64,000 nt of DNA from Streptomyces sp. CB03234 (lineage in GTDB: Bacteria > Actinomycetota > Actinomycetes > Streptomycetales > Streptomycetaceae), in NCBI RefSeq assembly GCF_001905885.1, contig NZ_LIYH01000004.1:1-64000 (forward strand), given 5' to 3'. The notes under the pieces were generated by a model. The model did not search any database and had not been told where the DNA came from. It worked only from the letters and a program-made list of their open reading frames with translations. A program made the position numbers and the translations under genes. The stretch's first letter is position 1, and each line of letters opens with the position of its first letter. Shown one piece after another: positions 1 through 8,929 of this stretch.

Positions 1-13
1 CGAACAATTATTG

Positions 14-53
14 AGCCTCAGGCCCCGGACTTTGTCCGGGGCCTGAGGCTTTT
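14..53 (+). terminator. Intrinsic terminator of an upstream gene outside the window
   Basis: A perfect 17-bp inverted repeat (14-30 with 34-50) encloses a TTT loop and is followed by a short T run. It closes a transcription unit whose coding part lies before base 1. Confidence 0.9.
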
Positions 54-156
54 CTGCGTTTCATAGAGGGGTCCAGCTACCCCTGTGCGTCGGGGCCCCT
101 CGGCTGACGGTAAAGTCAGGGGGCATCGTTGGCACGTTTCCACAGGAGGCACCCGG

Positions 157-765
157 GTGGAGGTTCAGGAGACTCGCGTTCAGACGGACCGGGTCCTCAC
201 CATCCCCAACATCCTCAGCATGGCCCGCCTCGCGGGCGTGCCGCTGTTCCTGTGGCTGATTCTCCGTCCCGAGTTCGGCGGGCCGAAGAGCGACGGCTGG
301 GCGCTGCTCGTGCTGATGCTCAGCGGTGTCAGCGACTACCTCGACGGCAAGCTCGCCCGGCGCTGGAATCAGATCAGCAGCCTGGGGCGGCTCCTCGACC
401 CGGCGGCTGACCGGCTCTACATCCTTTCCACCCTTCTCGGGCTGACATGGCGTGAGATCCTGCCGCTCTGGCTGACCGTGGCTCTTCTGGCCCGGGAGCT
501 GATGCTCCTGGTGATGGTGGGAATCCTCCGCCGGCACGGGTATCCGCCGCCGCAGGTGAACTTCCTGGGCAAGGCGGCGACGTTCAACTTGATGTACGCC
601 TTCCCGCTCCTGCTGCTCAGTGACGGGACCGGATGGCTTTCGTCACTCGCTGAAGTTTTCGGGTGGGCGTTCGCCGGATGGGGTACAACTCTCTATTGGT
701 GGGCAGGGATCCTCTATGTGGTCCAGGTCCGCCGACTTGTCAAGGCGGATACCGTGGCCGATTGA
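157..765 (+). CDS. CDP-alcohol phosphatidyltransferase family protein
   Basis: This 202-residue integral membrane enzyme transfers a phosphatidyl group from a CDP-lipid to an alcohol. The family signature is complete at residues 60-85: D60, D63-G64, A67-R68, G77, D81 and D85, which bind metal and CDP. Several hydrophobic segments follow. The GTG at 157 is preferred over upstream starts because AGGAGG lies just before it. Its position upstream of a mannose-1-phosphate guanylyltransferase-like gene and the DUF881 block matches mycobacterial pgsA2 (from memory). The acceptor alcohol cannot be read from the sequence; glycerol phosphate and inositol phosphate are both possible. Confidence 0.9.
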   Translation: MEVQETRVQTDRVLTIPNILSMARLAGVPLFLWLILRPEFGGPKSDGWALLVLMLSGVSDYLDGKLARRWNQISSLGRLLDPAADRLYILSTLLGLTWREILPLWLTVALLARELMLLVMVGILRRHGYPPPQVNFLGKAATFNLMYAFPLLLLSDGTGWLSSLAEVFGWAFAGWGTTLYWWAGILYVVQVRRLVKADTVAD

Positions 766-884
766 GCCTGTCTGTGCGGTGTCGTGCAGCGATTGACAGT
801 GTCTGTGTTTGTTGTGAGAAGACCACTGTCCCGGACGGGTGAAGTCGGCTTGACCGTCGTCTCTGCAAGGAGGACGCTTCCGAC

Positions 885-3380
885 ATGAAGGCCGTCGTTA
901 TGGCCGGTGGCGAAGGAACTCGACTTCGCCCCATGACCTCAAGCATGCCCAAGCCGCTCCTGCCGGTCGCCAACCGGCCGATCATGGAGCACGTGCTTCG
1001 GCTGCTCAAACGGCACGGGCTCAATGAGACCGTGGTGACCGTGCAGTTCCTCGCCTCACTCGTAAAGAACTACTTCGGTGACGGCGAAGAGCTCGGCATG
1101 GAACTGACCTATGCCAACGAGGAGAAGCCACTCGGCACTGCGGGAAGTGTCAAGAATGCCGAGGAGGCGCTGAAGGACGATGCCTTCCTCGTCATCTCCG
1201 GTGATGCGCTCACGGATTTCGACCTGACCGACCTCATCGCGTTCCACAAGGAAAAGGGCGCGATGGTAACGGTGTGCTTGACCCGGGTGCCGAATCCGCT
1301 GGAATTCGGTATCACGATCGTGGACGAGGAAGGGAAGGTGGAGCGCTTCCTGGAGAAGCCCACGTGGGGGCAGGTCTTCTCCGACACGGTCAACACGGGC
1401 ATCTACGTCATGGAGCCCGAGGTCTTCGACTACGTCGAAGCGGACGTTCCGGTCGACTGGTCCGGGGATGTCTTCCCGCAGCTCATGAAGGAAGGCAAGC
1501 CGATTTACGGCTATGTCGCCGAGGGCTACTGGGAGGATGTCGGCACCCACGAGAGCTACGTCAAGGCACAGGCCGACGTCCTCGAGGGGAAGGTCGACGT
1601 CGAACTCGACGGCTTCGAGATCTCTCCCGGTGTGTGGGTGGCCGAGGGCGCGGAGGTGCACCCCGACGCGGTGCTTCGCGGGCCTCTCTACATCGGTGAC
1701 TACGCCAAGGTCGAGGCCGGTGTGGAGATCCGCGAGCATACTGTCGTCGGGTCGAACGTGGTCGTGAAGAGCGGCGCTTTCCTGCATAAAGCGGTTGTTC
1801 ACGACAACGTCTACATCGGGCAGCACAGCAATCTCCGCGGCTGTGTGATCGGCAAGAACACCGACATCATGCGGGCCGCGCGGATCGAGGACGGAGCGGT
1901 CATCGGCGACGAGTGCCTCGTCGGTGAGGAATCGATCGTCCAGGGCAATGTCCGGGTCTACCCGTTCAAGACCATCGAGGCCGGCGCGTTCGTCAACACC
2001 TCGGTCATCTGGGAATCGCGTGGGCAGGCGCATCTTTTCGGGGCGCGAGGCGTCTCCGGGATCCTGAACGTGGAGATCACACCCGAGCTGGCGGTACGGC
2101 TGGCCGGGGCGTATGCGACGACGCTCAAGAAGGGCGCCACGGTCACCACGGCACGTGACCACTCCCGAGGCGCGCGGGCGCTGAAGCGGGCGGTCATCTC
2201 CGCGCTGCAGGCCAGCGCCATCGACGTACGCGACCTGGAGAACGTGCCGCTGCCGGTCGCGCGGCAGCAGACGGCCCGGGGAAGCGCCGGCGGCATCATG
2301 ATCCGGACGACGCCGGGCGTGCCCGACTCGGTGGACATCATGTTCTTCGACGAGCGGGGCGCCGACCTGTCCCAGGCGGGGCAGCGGAAGCTGGACCGGG
2401 TGTACGCGCGCCAGGAGTACCGGCGGGCGTTCCCGGGCGAGATCGGCGACCTGAGCTTCCCGTCCAGTGTCTTCGACTCGTACACCGGGTCCCTGCTCCG
2501 GAATGTCGACACCACGGGGATCTCCGACTCAGGCCTCAAGGTCGTCGTCGACGCGTCCAACGGAAGTGCCGGGCTCGTTCTGCCCAGCCTCCTCGGACGG
2601 CTCGGGGTGGACGCGCTGACGATCAACCCCGGGCTGGACGAGTCGCGGCCCACCGAGTCCGCCGAGTCCCGGCGTGCCGGGCTGGTGCGGCTGGGCGAGA
2701 TAGTGGCGTCGGCGCGTGCGGCGTTCGGGGTGCGGTTCGACACGGTCGGCGAGCGGCTGTCGCTCGTCGACGAGCGCGGCCGGATCATCGAGGACGACCG
2801 GGCGCTTCTGGTGCTGCTGGACCTGGTGGCCGCCGAGCGGCGCAGCGGTCGGGTGGCGCTGCCGGTGACGACCACGAGGATCGCCGAGCAGGTCGCGGCG
2901 TACCACGGCACGCAGGTGGACTGGACGACGACGTCTCCGGACGACCTGACTCGGGTCGGCCGGGAGGAGTCGACGATCTTCGGCGGGGACGGCCGCGGTG
3001 GCTTCATCGTCCCCGAGTTCAGCAGCGTTTTCGACGGTACGGCGGCGTTCGTGCGGCTGATCGGGCTGGTGGCGCGTACGCAGCTCACGCTCAGCCAGAT
3101 CGACGCGCGCATTCCCCGTGCGCATGTGCTGAAGCGGGACCTGGCGACGCCGTGGGCCGTCAAGGGCCTGGTGATGCGGCGGGTCGTGGAAGCGGCCGGG
3201 GACCGGCACGTGGACACGACCGACGGCGTACGCGTCGTCGAGGCCGACGGCCGGTGGGTGATGGTGCTGCCCGACCCGGCCGAGGCCGTCACGCATCTGT
3301 GGGCGGAAGGTCCGGACGACGCGTCCGCGACGGCGCTGCTGGACGAGTGGGCGGCCGTGGTGGACAGCGCGGGCCGCTGA
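885..3380 (+). CDS. Mannose-1-phosphate guanylyltransferase-like protein with C-terminal phosphomannomutase-like domain
   Basis: This 831-residue protein has three parts. Residues 1-235 are a nucleotidyltransferase with the loop GGEGTRLRPMT and the conserved MPKPLLPV segment. Residues 245-375 are a left-handed beta-helix of hexapeptide repeats. Residues 385-830 resemble phosphomannomutase. The mutase part lacks a recognisable catalytic serine motif (TASHN); the equivalent stretch reads IMIRTTPGVPDS, while a metal-loop-like GGDGRGG remains near residue 706. I infer an active sugar-nucleotide transferase, probably making GDP-mannose or a similar donor, with a mutase-like domain that is regulatory or structural. 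GGAGGA precedes the ATG, and a perfect hairpin follows the stop. Confidence 0.88.
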   Translation: MKAVVMAGGEGTRLRPMTSSMPKPLLPVANRPIMEHVLRLLKRHGLNETVVTVQFLASLVKNYFGDGEELGMELTYANEEKPLGTAGSVKNAEEALKDDAFLVISGDALTDFDLTDLIAFHKEKGAMVTVCLTRVPNPLEFGITIVDEEGKVERFLEKPTWGQVFSDTVNTGIYVMEPEVFDYVEADVPVDWSGDVFPQLMKEGKPIYGYVAEGYWEDVGTHESYVKAQADVLEGKVDVELDGFEISPGVWVAEGAEVHPDAVLRGPLYIGDYAKVEAGVEIREHTVVGSNVVVKSGAFLHKAVVHDNVYIGQHSNLRGCVIGKNTDIMRAARIEDGAVIGDECLVGEESIVQGNVRVYPFKTIEAGAFVNTSVIWESRGQAHLFGARGVSGILNVEITPELAVRLAGAYATTLKKGATVTTARDHSRGARALKRAVISALQASAIDVRDLENVPLPVARQQTARGSAGGIMIRTTPGVPDSVDIMFFDERGADLSQAGQRKLDRVYARQEYRRAFPGEIGDLSFPSSVFDSYTGSLLRNVDTTGISDSGLKVVVDASNGSAGLVLPSLLGRLGVDALTINPGLDESRPTESAESRRAGLVRLGEIVASARAAFGVRFDTVGERLSLVDERGRIIEDDRALLVLLDLVAAERRSGRVALPVTTTRIAEQVAAYHGTQVDWTTTSPDDLTRVGREESTIFGGDGRGGFIVPEFSSVFDGTAAFVRLIGLVARTQLTLSQIDARIPRAHVLKRDLATPWAVKGLVMRRVVEAAGDRHVDTTDGVRVVEADGRWVMVLPDPAEAVTHLWAEGPDDASATALLDEWAAVVDSAGR

Positions 3381-3395
3381 CGCCGTCGTAGTGCC

Positions 3396-3434
3396 GTGTG
3401 CCGGGAGGCGTCCGCAGGGCGTCTCCCGGCACAC
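3396..3434 (+). terminator. Terminator after the mannose-1-phosphate guanylyltransferase-like gene
   Basis: A perfect 12-bp inverted repeat (3396-3407 with 3423-3434) starts 16 bp after the stop codon. There is no clear T tract, as is common in Streptomyces. Confidence 0.7.
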
Positions 3435-3483
3435 CGGTGGGGCCATTCGGCGGTAGCCCCTCCGACGTGCGACGATGTGCGGC

Positions 3484-4413
3484 ATGTCGCAGCAGCCCCC
3501 CGTTCGGAGTACCGGCTCCCCGCCTCCGCGTCCCGACGCGTCCATGTCGCTGCTGACCAATGTGATGGACCACGCGCTCGACGACGGGTACGCGGAGGCC
3601 TCGGCCCGCAGGGACGCCGAGGGCGGCGGCCTGCCCCGTACGCTGCGCGCCAAGCTGGGGCTGGCGGCCGGACTCGTGCTGGCCGCGCTCGTGGTCACGC
3701 TGGGTGCCGCGCAGGCGCGGATATCGGCACCGGTGGTGGCGAAGGAGCGCGAGGAGCTCATCGACCGTATCGAGTCGGAGACCTCGGCGGCGGACGGCCT
3801 GGAGAAGGACATCGAGGCGCTGCGTACCGAGGTGGGGGAGCGGCAGCGCAGGGCGCTGCAGCAGCACGGTGGGGACCAGGGGCAGCTCGTGGCGCTGCTG
3901 TCGGGGGCGACGCCGGTGCGGGGGCCGGGCGTCAAGCTCGTCGTCGACGATGCCAAGGACACCGACGGGGGCGGCGGCGGGCCGCGGGAGAGCAGCGGTT
4001 TCGCCGATACGGGCCGGGTTCGTGACCGTGACATGCAGCGGGTCGTCAACGGACTGTGGCAGGCGGGAGCGGAAGCCATCGCCATCAATGGGCAGCGCCT
4101 GACCGCCCTGTCTGCGATCCGCGCGGCGGGCGACGCCATACTGGTCGACAACAAGCCGCTGGTGCCGCCGTACACGGTGCTGGCGGTAGGGGACGGAAAA
4201 AAGCTGCGTACGACGTTCCAGGACAGCGCCGACGGGCAGTACCTGCACGTGCTGCAGGAGAACTTCGGTATCCGCACCAGCATTTCGGACCAGGGCGAGG
4301 TGCGTCTGCCGGCGGCGCCGAGCCTGATCGTACGTACAGCACAGCCGGGCAGCGCCGGATCCGCAGCGGGTGACGGGCAGGGCGCGGCCGAGACAGGGAA
4401 GGGCACATCTTGA
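3484..4413 (+). CDS. DUF881 family membrane-anchored protein (first copy)
   Basis: This protein of about 309 residues has a proline-rich start, one membrane helix (about residues 58-78), a coiled-coil stretch and a DUF881 domain. The function is not established biochemically; in actinobacteria it is conserved beside DUF1290 and a second DUF881 gene, suggesting a small envelope complex. There is no clear ribosome site. The ATG at 3484 has GACGAT 7 nt upstream and could be leaderless; an in-frame ATG at 3475 is the alternative. Its stop overlaps the next start codon, so the two genes are probably translationally coupled. Confidence 0.85.
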   Translation: MSQQPPVRSTGSPPPRPDASMSLLTNVMDHALDDGYAEASARRDAEGGGLPRTLRAKLGLAAGLVLAALVVTLGAAQARISAPVVAKEREELIDRIESETSAADGLEKDIEALRTEVGERQRRALQQHGGDQGQLVALLSGATPVRGPGVKLVVDDAKDTDGGGGGPRESSGFADTGRVRDRDMQRVVNGLWQAGAEAIAINGQRLTALSAIRAAGDAILVDNKPLVPPYTVLAVGDGKKLRTTFQDSADGQYLHVLQENFGIRTSISDQGEVRLPAAPSLIVRTAQPGSAGSAAGDGQGAAETGKGTS

Positions 4414-4742
4414 TCGCCGTACTGGGCCTCGTCGTGGGAGTCGTGGTCGGACTGTTCATCCGGCCCGAGGTGCCGGCGGTGGTCGAGCCCTATCTGCCGA
4501 TCGCCGTCGTGGCCGCCCTGGACGCGGTCTTCGGCGGCTTGCGGGCCATGCTCGACGGGATCTTCGTCGACAAGGTCTTCGTCGTCTCCTTCCTGTCGAA
4601 CGTCGTCGTGGCCGCGCTGATCGTGTTCCTCGGCGACAAGCTGGGTGTCGGCGCACAGCTGTCCACGGGTGTGGTGGTCGTGCTCGGCATCCGGATCTTC
4701 TCCAACGCCGCCGCCATCCGGCGGCATGTGTTCCGGGCGTGA
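4410..4742 (+). CDS. Small basic family protein (DUF1290)
   Basis: This 110-residue, almost entirely hydrophobic protein has three to four membrane segments and ends in a basic tail (AAIRRHVFRA). It matches the actinobacterial small basic protein always found between two DUF881 genes. The TTG start overlaps the stop of the upstream gene and has GGGAAGG before it. The arrangement implies stoichiometric production of a three-part membrane assembly; its role is unknown. Confidence 0.88.
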   Translation: MIAVLGLVVGVVVGLFIRPEVPAVVEPYLPIAVVAALDAVFGGLRAMLDGIFVDKVFVVSFLSNVVVAALIVFLGDKLGVGAQLSTGVVVVLGIRIFSNAAAIRRHVFRA

Positions 4743-4747
4743 GGCCG

Positions 4748-5518
4748 ATGAGCGACGAACAGACACCGAATCCGGAGCCGGCCGAGGACCAGAAGCCGCA
4801 GACCGGGCGGCAGCGGCTGCTCGCGGGCCTGTGGCCGCCGCGCGTGACGCGGGCCCAACTCATCGTGGCCGTGCTGCTGTTCGGGCTGGGACTGGGCCTG
4901 GCCATCCAGGTCCGCTCGACCAGTGACACCGGCGCCCTGCGCGGCGCCCGCCAGGAGGACCTGGTGCGCATCCTGGACGAGCTCGACGACCGTACGCAGC
5001 GCCTGGAGGACGAGAAAGCGCGTCTGGAGGACCAGCGTACGGAGCTGGAGAACAGTTCGGACCAGGCGGAAGAGGCACGCAAGCAGACGCTGGAGAAGGA
5101 GCGTCAGCTGGGCATCCTGGCCGGCACGGTCGCGGCCCAGGGGCCCGGGATCACGCTCACCATCGACGACGGCGCCGGGGCCGTCGAGTCGGACATGCTG
5201 CTCGACGCCATCCAGGAGCTGCGGGCGGCGGGAGCGGAAGCGATCCAGGTCAATGGCGTCCGGGTCGTCGCCGACTCGTACTTCTCCGGTGACGCCGGTG
5301 ACATAGAGGTGGACGGCCGGAGGATCAAGGCACCGTACCGCTTCAAGGTCATCGGGAAACCCCAGGATCTCGAACCGGCGCTGAACATCCCGGGCGGCGT
5401 CGTGCAGACGCTGGAGAAGGAGCAGGCCACCGCCACGGTGACCCGGTCGCAGAAGATCGTCGTGGACGCCTTGCGACCGGCGGAGCGGCCTGACTACGCT
5501 CGGTCGTCGTCGCAGTGA
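4748..5518 (+). CDS. DUF881 family membrane-anchored protein (second copy)
   Basis: This 256-residue protein has a short acidic cytoplasmic start, one membrane helix (about residues 38-58), a strongly charged coiled coil (about 75-125) and a C-terminal DUF881 domain. The motif GAEAIQVNGVRV parallels GAEAIAINGQRL in the first copy, showing common descent. It begins only 5 bp after the DUF1290 stop, so the three genes form one operon. The function is unknown. Confidence 0.88.
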   Translation: MSDEQTPNPEPAEDQKPQTGRQRLLAGLWPPRVTRAQLIVAVLLFGLGLGLAIQVRSTSDTGALRGARQEDLVRILDELDDRTQRLEDEKARLEDQRTELENSSDQAEEARKQTLEKERQLGILAGTVAAQGPGITLTIDDGAGAVESDMLLDAIQELRAAGAEAIQVNGVRVVADSYFSGDAGDIEVDGRRIKAPYRFKVIGKPQDLEPALNIPGGVVQTLEKEQATATVTRSQKIVVDALRPAERPDYARSSSQ

Positions 5519-5657
5519 GGCGGGGGTACATGGGGGTTACGCGGCAAGGACCTGTCGGAGGCGGTGCGCCGGACCGAGGAGCGGGGTCCGGCGTGCGCGG
5601 TCGCATCGCGGGAACCGGAAGACAGGTGCCAGGACGTGAGGTTGCGGGGGGTCGGCG

Positions 5658-5680
5658 CATCACACACGTGGTGCGTGATG
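5658..5680. promoter_or_regulatory. Inverted repeat in the gap before the FHA gene
   Basis: The 274-nt gap 5519-5792 has no convincing gene. It contains an imperfect 23-nt dyad whose outer arms are CATCAC and GTGATG with CAC/GTG inside. It lies about 110 bp upstream of the FHA start, so it could be an operator or an RNA stem. No partner protein can be assigned. Confidence 0.4.
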
Positions 5681-5792
5681 GAAACTGTCCGGAGGATACG
5701 GACGTTGTGATGATGTCCGGGTCGGCAGGTGTGTTCATTCAGGGTTCGTCCTGCCCCACGGGCGGGTCTGTTTCGTTCAAGGGGAATCGCCC

Positions 5793-6566
5793 GTGAAGTT
5801 GTTTGCGAAGTTGTTCGGCAAGAGCGCACGCGAGGACGGCAGCAGCACTGCCAGGCATCGCGCGCCGCGCCATGGCCAGAGTGAGGAGCAGGGCGGCGAG
5901 CGCCCGCTGTTCCGTGACGAGGTCGCCGGTCCGGGCGGTGTTCCGGGGGGTCAGGGCGCGTCTGTTGACCCTGCCGGTTCCGGCCGCATAGGTTTCGGGG
6001 AACCATCGACCTCGAGTACGGGTGGAGACTCGTCCATGCCGGTTTGTACGAGGTGCGGGCACCGTAACGCTGAGGCGAGCCGGTTCTGCTCCAACTGCGG
6101 TGCGCCGCTGCGAGGGGGTGCCCCCGCGGAGCGCGCGTCCGAGACGACGTCGACGATCTCGATCTCCGGCCTGGAGGCGTACGACTCCGAGGTCACCGGC
6201 CAGACGCAGCTGCCGTCGCTGTCTCCCGAGGCGCAGGCGGCCGTCGAGGCGCTGCCGCTCGGTTCGGCGCTCCTGGTGGTGCGGCGCGGTCCGAACTCGG
6301 GCAGCCGCTTCCTGCTGGACAGTGACCTGACCACGGCCGGGCGGCACCCGCAGAGCGACATCTTCCTGGACGACGTGACCGTGTCGCGGCGCCATGTGGA
6401 GTTCCGCAGGTCGCCCGACGGCAGCTTCACCGTCTCGGACGTCGGCAGCCTCAACGGCACCTACGTCAACCGTGAGCGGATCGACTCGGTTCCGCTGTCG
6501 AACGGCGACGAGGTGCAGATCGGCAAGTACCGGCTGGTCTTCTACGCGAGCCAGCGGGGCGTGTGA
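5793..6566 (+). CDS. GarA-like FHA protein with zinc ribbon
   Basis: This 257-residue cytoplasmic phosphothreonine-binding protein has a basic N-terminus, a CxxC...CxxC zinc ribbon (Cys 85, 88, 99, 102), a Thr-rich ETTS segment (117-120) and an FHA domain at 158-250 with G183-R184, S198-R199-R200-H201 and N221-G222. Mycobacterial GarA carries an ETTS phosphosite and binds and inhibits 2-oxoglutarate-using enzymes; this one has the same ETTS and FHA layout plus an N-terminal extension. A similar role is inferred. The GTG start has AAGGGG 8 nt upstream; an in-frame ATG at 6036 (residue 82) is an alternative that keeps the ribbon. Confidence 0.85.
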   Translation: MKLFAKLFGKSAREDGSSTARHRAPRHGQSEEQGGERPLFRDEVAGPGGVPGGQGASVDPAGSGRIGFGEPSTSSTGGDSSMPVCTRCGHRNAEASRFCSNCGAPLRGGAPAERASETTSTISISGLEAYDSEVTGQTQLPSLSPEAQAAVEALPLGSALLVVRRGPNSGSRFLLDSDLTTAGRHPQSDIFLDDVTVSRRHVEFRRSPDGSFTVSDVGSLNGTYVNRERIDSVPLSNGDEVQIGKYRLVFYASQRGV

Positions 6567-6583
6567 CCCGGCAGGGGAGGCCC

Positions 6584-7330
6584 ATGCTGCGAACCACGAC
6601 AGGCGGTGCCGGAAACGGCACCGCCGGCGCGGCTGATCAGCTGGTGAGCATCGGGACGGTGCTCAATCAGCTGCGCGAGGAGTTTCCCGAAGTCACCATC
6701 TCCAAGATCAGGTTCCTGGAGGCGGAGGGGCTCGTCGAGCCGCAGCGGACGGCTTCCGGATACCGGAAGTTCAGCCCACGGGATGTGGAGCGGCTGGCGC
6801 GCATCCTCCGGATGCAGCGGGATCACTATCTGCCGTTGAAGGTGATCCGGGAACATCTGGACGCCGTGGAGCGGGGCGAGCAGGTGGAGCTGCCGGCCGC
6901 CCCCCAGCGTGAGCCCCTGGAAGGCGGCCCGTGGGAGGCCGCAGTGCAGGACCGGCCGACCGCTGCCCGGGTGGGCAGGGCGGAGCTCCTGGCCGCGGCG
7001 GGGGCCGGCGAGGAGGAACTCGCCGAGTGGGAGTCGTACGGACTCGTGGTGCAGGGCGTGGACGGCGGGTACGACGCCGAGGCCGTGACGGTCGCGAAAC
7101 TTGTCGCGGAACTGGGGAGATTCGGTCTGGAACCGCGGCATCTGCGGGCGGTGAAAGCCGCCGCCGAGCGGGAGGCGGGGCTGGTCGAGCAGGTGGTCGC
7201 GCCGCTGCGCCGGCACCGTAATCCGCAGACCAGAGCCCATGCCGAGGCGACGGCGAAGGAGCTGGCGGCACTGTCCGTACGGCTGCACGCGGCGCTGGTG
7301 CAGACGGCCCTCGGTATCCGCTTGCACTGA
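6584..7330 (+). CDS. ftsR: MerR-type transcriptional regulator FtsR
   Basis: This 248-residue DNA-binding protein carries the FtsR N-terminus (ISKIRFLEAEGLVEP, then SGYRKF), a winged helix with MerR-like dimerisation, and a C-terminal helical region. In Corynebacterium the family activates ftsZ. It follows the FHA gene closely, as in mycobacteria (garA-Rv1828). The ATG at 6584 is chosen because GGGGAGG lies 3 nt upstream and homologues start with MLR; a GTG at 6563 overlapping the previous stop is possible. Confidence 0.88.
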   Translation: MLRTTTGGAGNGTAGAADQLVSIGTVLNQLREEFPEVTISKIRFLEAEGLVEPQRTASGYRKFSPRDVERLARILRMQRDHYLPLKVIREHLDAVERGEQVELPAAPQREPLEGGPWEAAVQDRPTAARVGRAELLAAAGAGEEELAEWESYGLVVQGVDGGYDAEAVTVAKLVAELGRFGLEPRHLRAVKAAAEREAGLVEQVVAPLRRHRNPQTRAHAEATAKELAALSVRLHAALVQTALGIRLH

Positions 7331-7383
7331 TCTTGACAGAGCCCGACTATCCAAATCGGTCCGGCACGTCCTAGGGTTGCAAT

Positions 7384-7857
7384 GTGAACGAGCTCGATGT
7401 TGTCGGTGTCCGGGTGGAAATGCCGTCCAACCAGCCGATCGTGCTCCTGCGTGAAGTGGGAGGCGACCGGTACCTCCCGATCTGGATCGGTCCGGGGGAG
7501 GCGACGGCGATCGCTTTCGCGCAGCAGGGCATGGCTCCCGCCCGGCCTCTCACGCATGACCTTTTCAAGGATGTGCTCGAGGCCGTGGGCCAGGAGCTGA
7601 CCGAGGTCCGCATCACGGACCTGCGGGAAGGGGTCTTCTACGCGGAACTGGTCTTCGCCAGCGGCGTGGAGGTCAGCGCCAGGCCCTCCGACGCCATAGC
7701 GCTGGCCTTGCGCACGGGGACCCCGATCTACGGGAGTGACGGGGTGCTCGACGACGCGGGCATCGCCATCCCGGACGAGCAGGAGGACGAGGTGGAGAAG
7801 TTCCGCGAGTTCCTCGACCAGATCTCGCCCGAGGACTTCGGCACCAGCAGCCAGTGA
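7384..7857 (+). CDS. Bifunctional nuclease family protein (DUF151)
   Basis: This 157-residue protein has the DUF151 core (GGDRYLPIWIGPGEATAIAF) and an acidic C-terminus. Plant and thermophile members have DNase/RNase activity; the bacterial role is unsettled. There is no ribosome site: TAGGGT (7372-7377) ends 6 nt before the GTG, so the mRNA is probably leaderless. It sits between ftsR and another MerR gene, the usual actinobacterial order. Confidence 0.88.
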   Translation: MNELDVVGVRVEMPSNQPIVLLREVGGDRYLPIWIGPGEATAIAFAQQGMAPARPLTHDLFKDVLEAVGQELTEVRITDLREGVFYAELVFASGVEVSARPSDAIALALRTGTPIYGSDGVLDDAGIAIPDEQEDEVEKFREFLDQISPEDFGTSSQ

Positions 7858-8071
7858 GGCCGGTGCGGCCCGTGGGGCCCGTGGTGTAGGCCTGACCCTG
7901 CCCTCGTGTCGTCGGGGCGGTGTGCGTACGCGCCGTGCGCCCGGTGACGGACCCGCTGTGAGGGACGCGCTGTGAGGCATTTCCGCCCATTCGAGCATCC
8001 ATTCCCGGATTCTGGATACGGGAAACCACTCTCAGGGTGATTATCACTCGGCGTGCCGAGTGTGGCGATCG

Positions 8072-8100
8072 TTGACGCACCCCGGGTGACTGCCTACCGT
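8072..8100 (+). promoter_or_regulatory. Promoter with spacer operator for the second MerR gene
   Basis: TTGACG (8072-8077), a 17-bp spacer and TACCGT (8095-8100) form a good vegetative promoter. The spacer holds the dyad CACCC-C-GGGTG (8078-8088), the position where MerR proteins bind. A separate perfect 7-bp hairpin (8045-8051 with 8056-8062) lies just upstream. Autoregulation by the MerR product is inferred. Confidence 0.6.
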
Positions 8101-8131
8101 CGAGATGGCAGGTCAAGGACGGAGGGTCGGC

Positions 8132-8869
8132 GTGATGAGCAGCGGCGACGGTGCGACTGGGGGCCTCCCCGGACGAAGTCTGGGGAAGAGCGGGCCGTAT
8201 CCGCTTCATGGGAGTGCGGCCGATCCGGCGCACACGAACGCGTCCGACAGGGCGAACGGAAGTGCGGCTGACCGGGTCCGTTCGGGTGTGGCCGGTGCGG
8301 GCGCCGGCACGGGGGGCGGTGCGGTGGGCGCGGTTGTCGGTGCGGCGCAGGGGCACCAGGACGAGACGGCTGCCGAGACGATCGGCTACCGCGGACCGAC
8401 CGCGTGCGCGGCCGCCGGGATCACCTACCGGCAGCTCGACTACTGGGCGCGTACCGGACTGGTCGAGCCGAGCGTGCGGCCCGCGTACGGGTCGGGAACG
8501 CAGCGGCTCTACAGCTTCCGGGACGTGGTCGTCCTGAAGATCGTCAAGCGCTTCCTGGACACCGGTGTCGCACTCCAGAACATCCGCGCGGCCGTCCAGC
8601 ACCTGCGGGCGCGAGGCTTTCGCGACCTGGAGCGGATGACGCTCATGAGCGACGGCGCGACGGTGTACGAGTGCTCGTCGCCGGACGAGGTCGTCGATCT
8701 GCTGCAGGGCGGCCAGGGGGTCTTCGGGATCGCCGTGGGCGTGGTGTGGCGGGACGTCGAGGCGGCACTGTCGCAGCTGCACGGGGAGCGCATCGACACC
8801 GGCGAGACGCTGGTCGGGCACAACCCGTCGGACGAGCTGGCGCGCCGGAGGCGTGACCGGGCCGTCTGA
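8132..8869 (+). CDS. MerR family transcriptional regulator
   Basis: This protein of about 245 residues has a Gly/Ala-rich, probably disordered first 80 residues and then a MerR winged helix (about 85-160: GITYRQLDYWARTGLVEPS, then QRLYSFRDVVVLKIVKRFL). It corresponds to Rv1830 in the mycobacterial block, next to the DUF151 gene; the target genes there are not firmly known. GGAGGG (8121-8126) precedes both the GTG at 8132 and an ATG at 8135; either is possible. Confidence 0.85.
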   Translation: MMSSGDGATGGLPGRSLGKSGPYPLHGSAADPAHTNASDRANGSAADRVRSGVAGAGAGTGGGAVGAVVGAAQGHQDETAAETIGYRGPTACAAAGITYRQLDYWARTGLVEPSVRPAYGSGTQRLYSFRDVVVLKIVKRFLDTGVALQNIRAAVQHLRARGFRDLERMTLMSDGATVYECSSPDEVVDLLQGGQGVFGIAVGVVWRDVEAALSQLHGERIDTGETLVGHNPSDELARRRRDRAV

Positions 8870-8929
8870 CCACCTGGTCCGTACGTGTGTGCGGGGTGAT
8901 TGTCAGTGGCGTAGGGCAGCATCGATGGT

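Noticed and set aside
793..821. TTGACA at 793-798 as promoter of the guanylyltransferase-like gene
   Set aside because: No acceptable -10 at 16-18 bp.
2529..4766. Long minus-strand frame over the DUF881 genes
   Set aside because: Low-complexity antisense product, no motif, no start signal.
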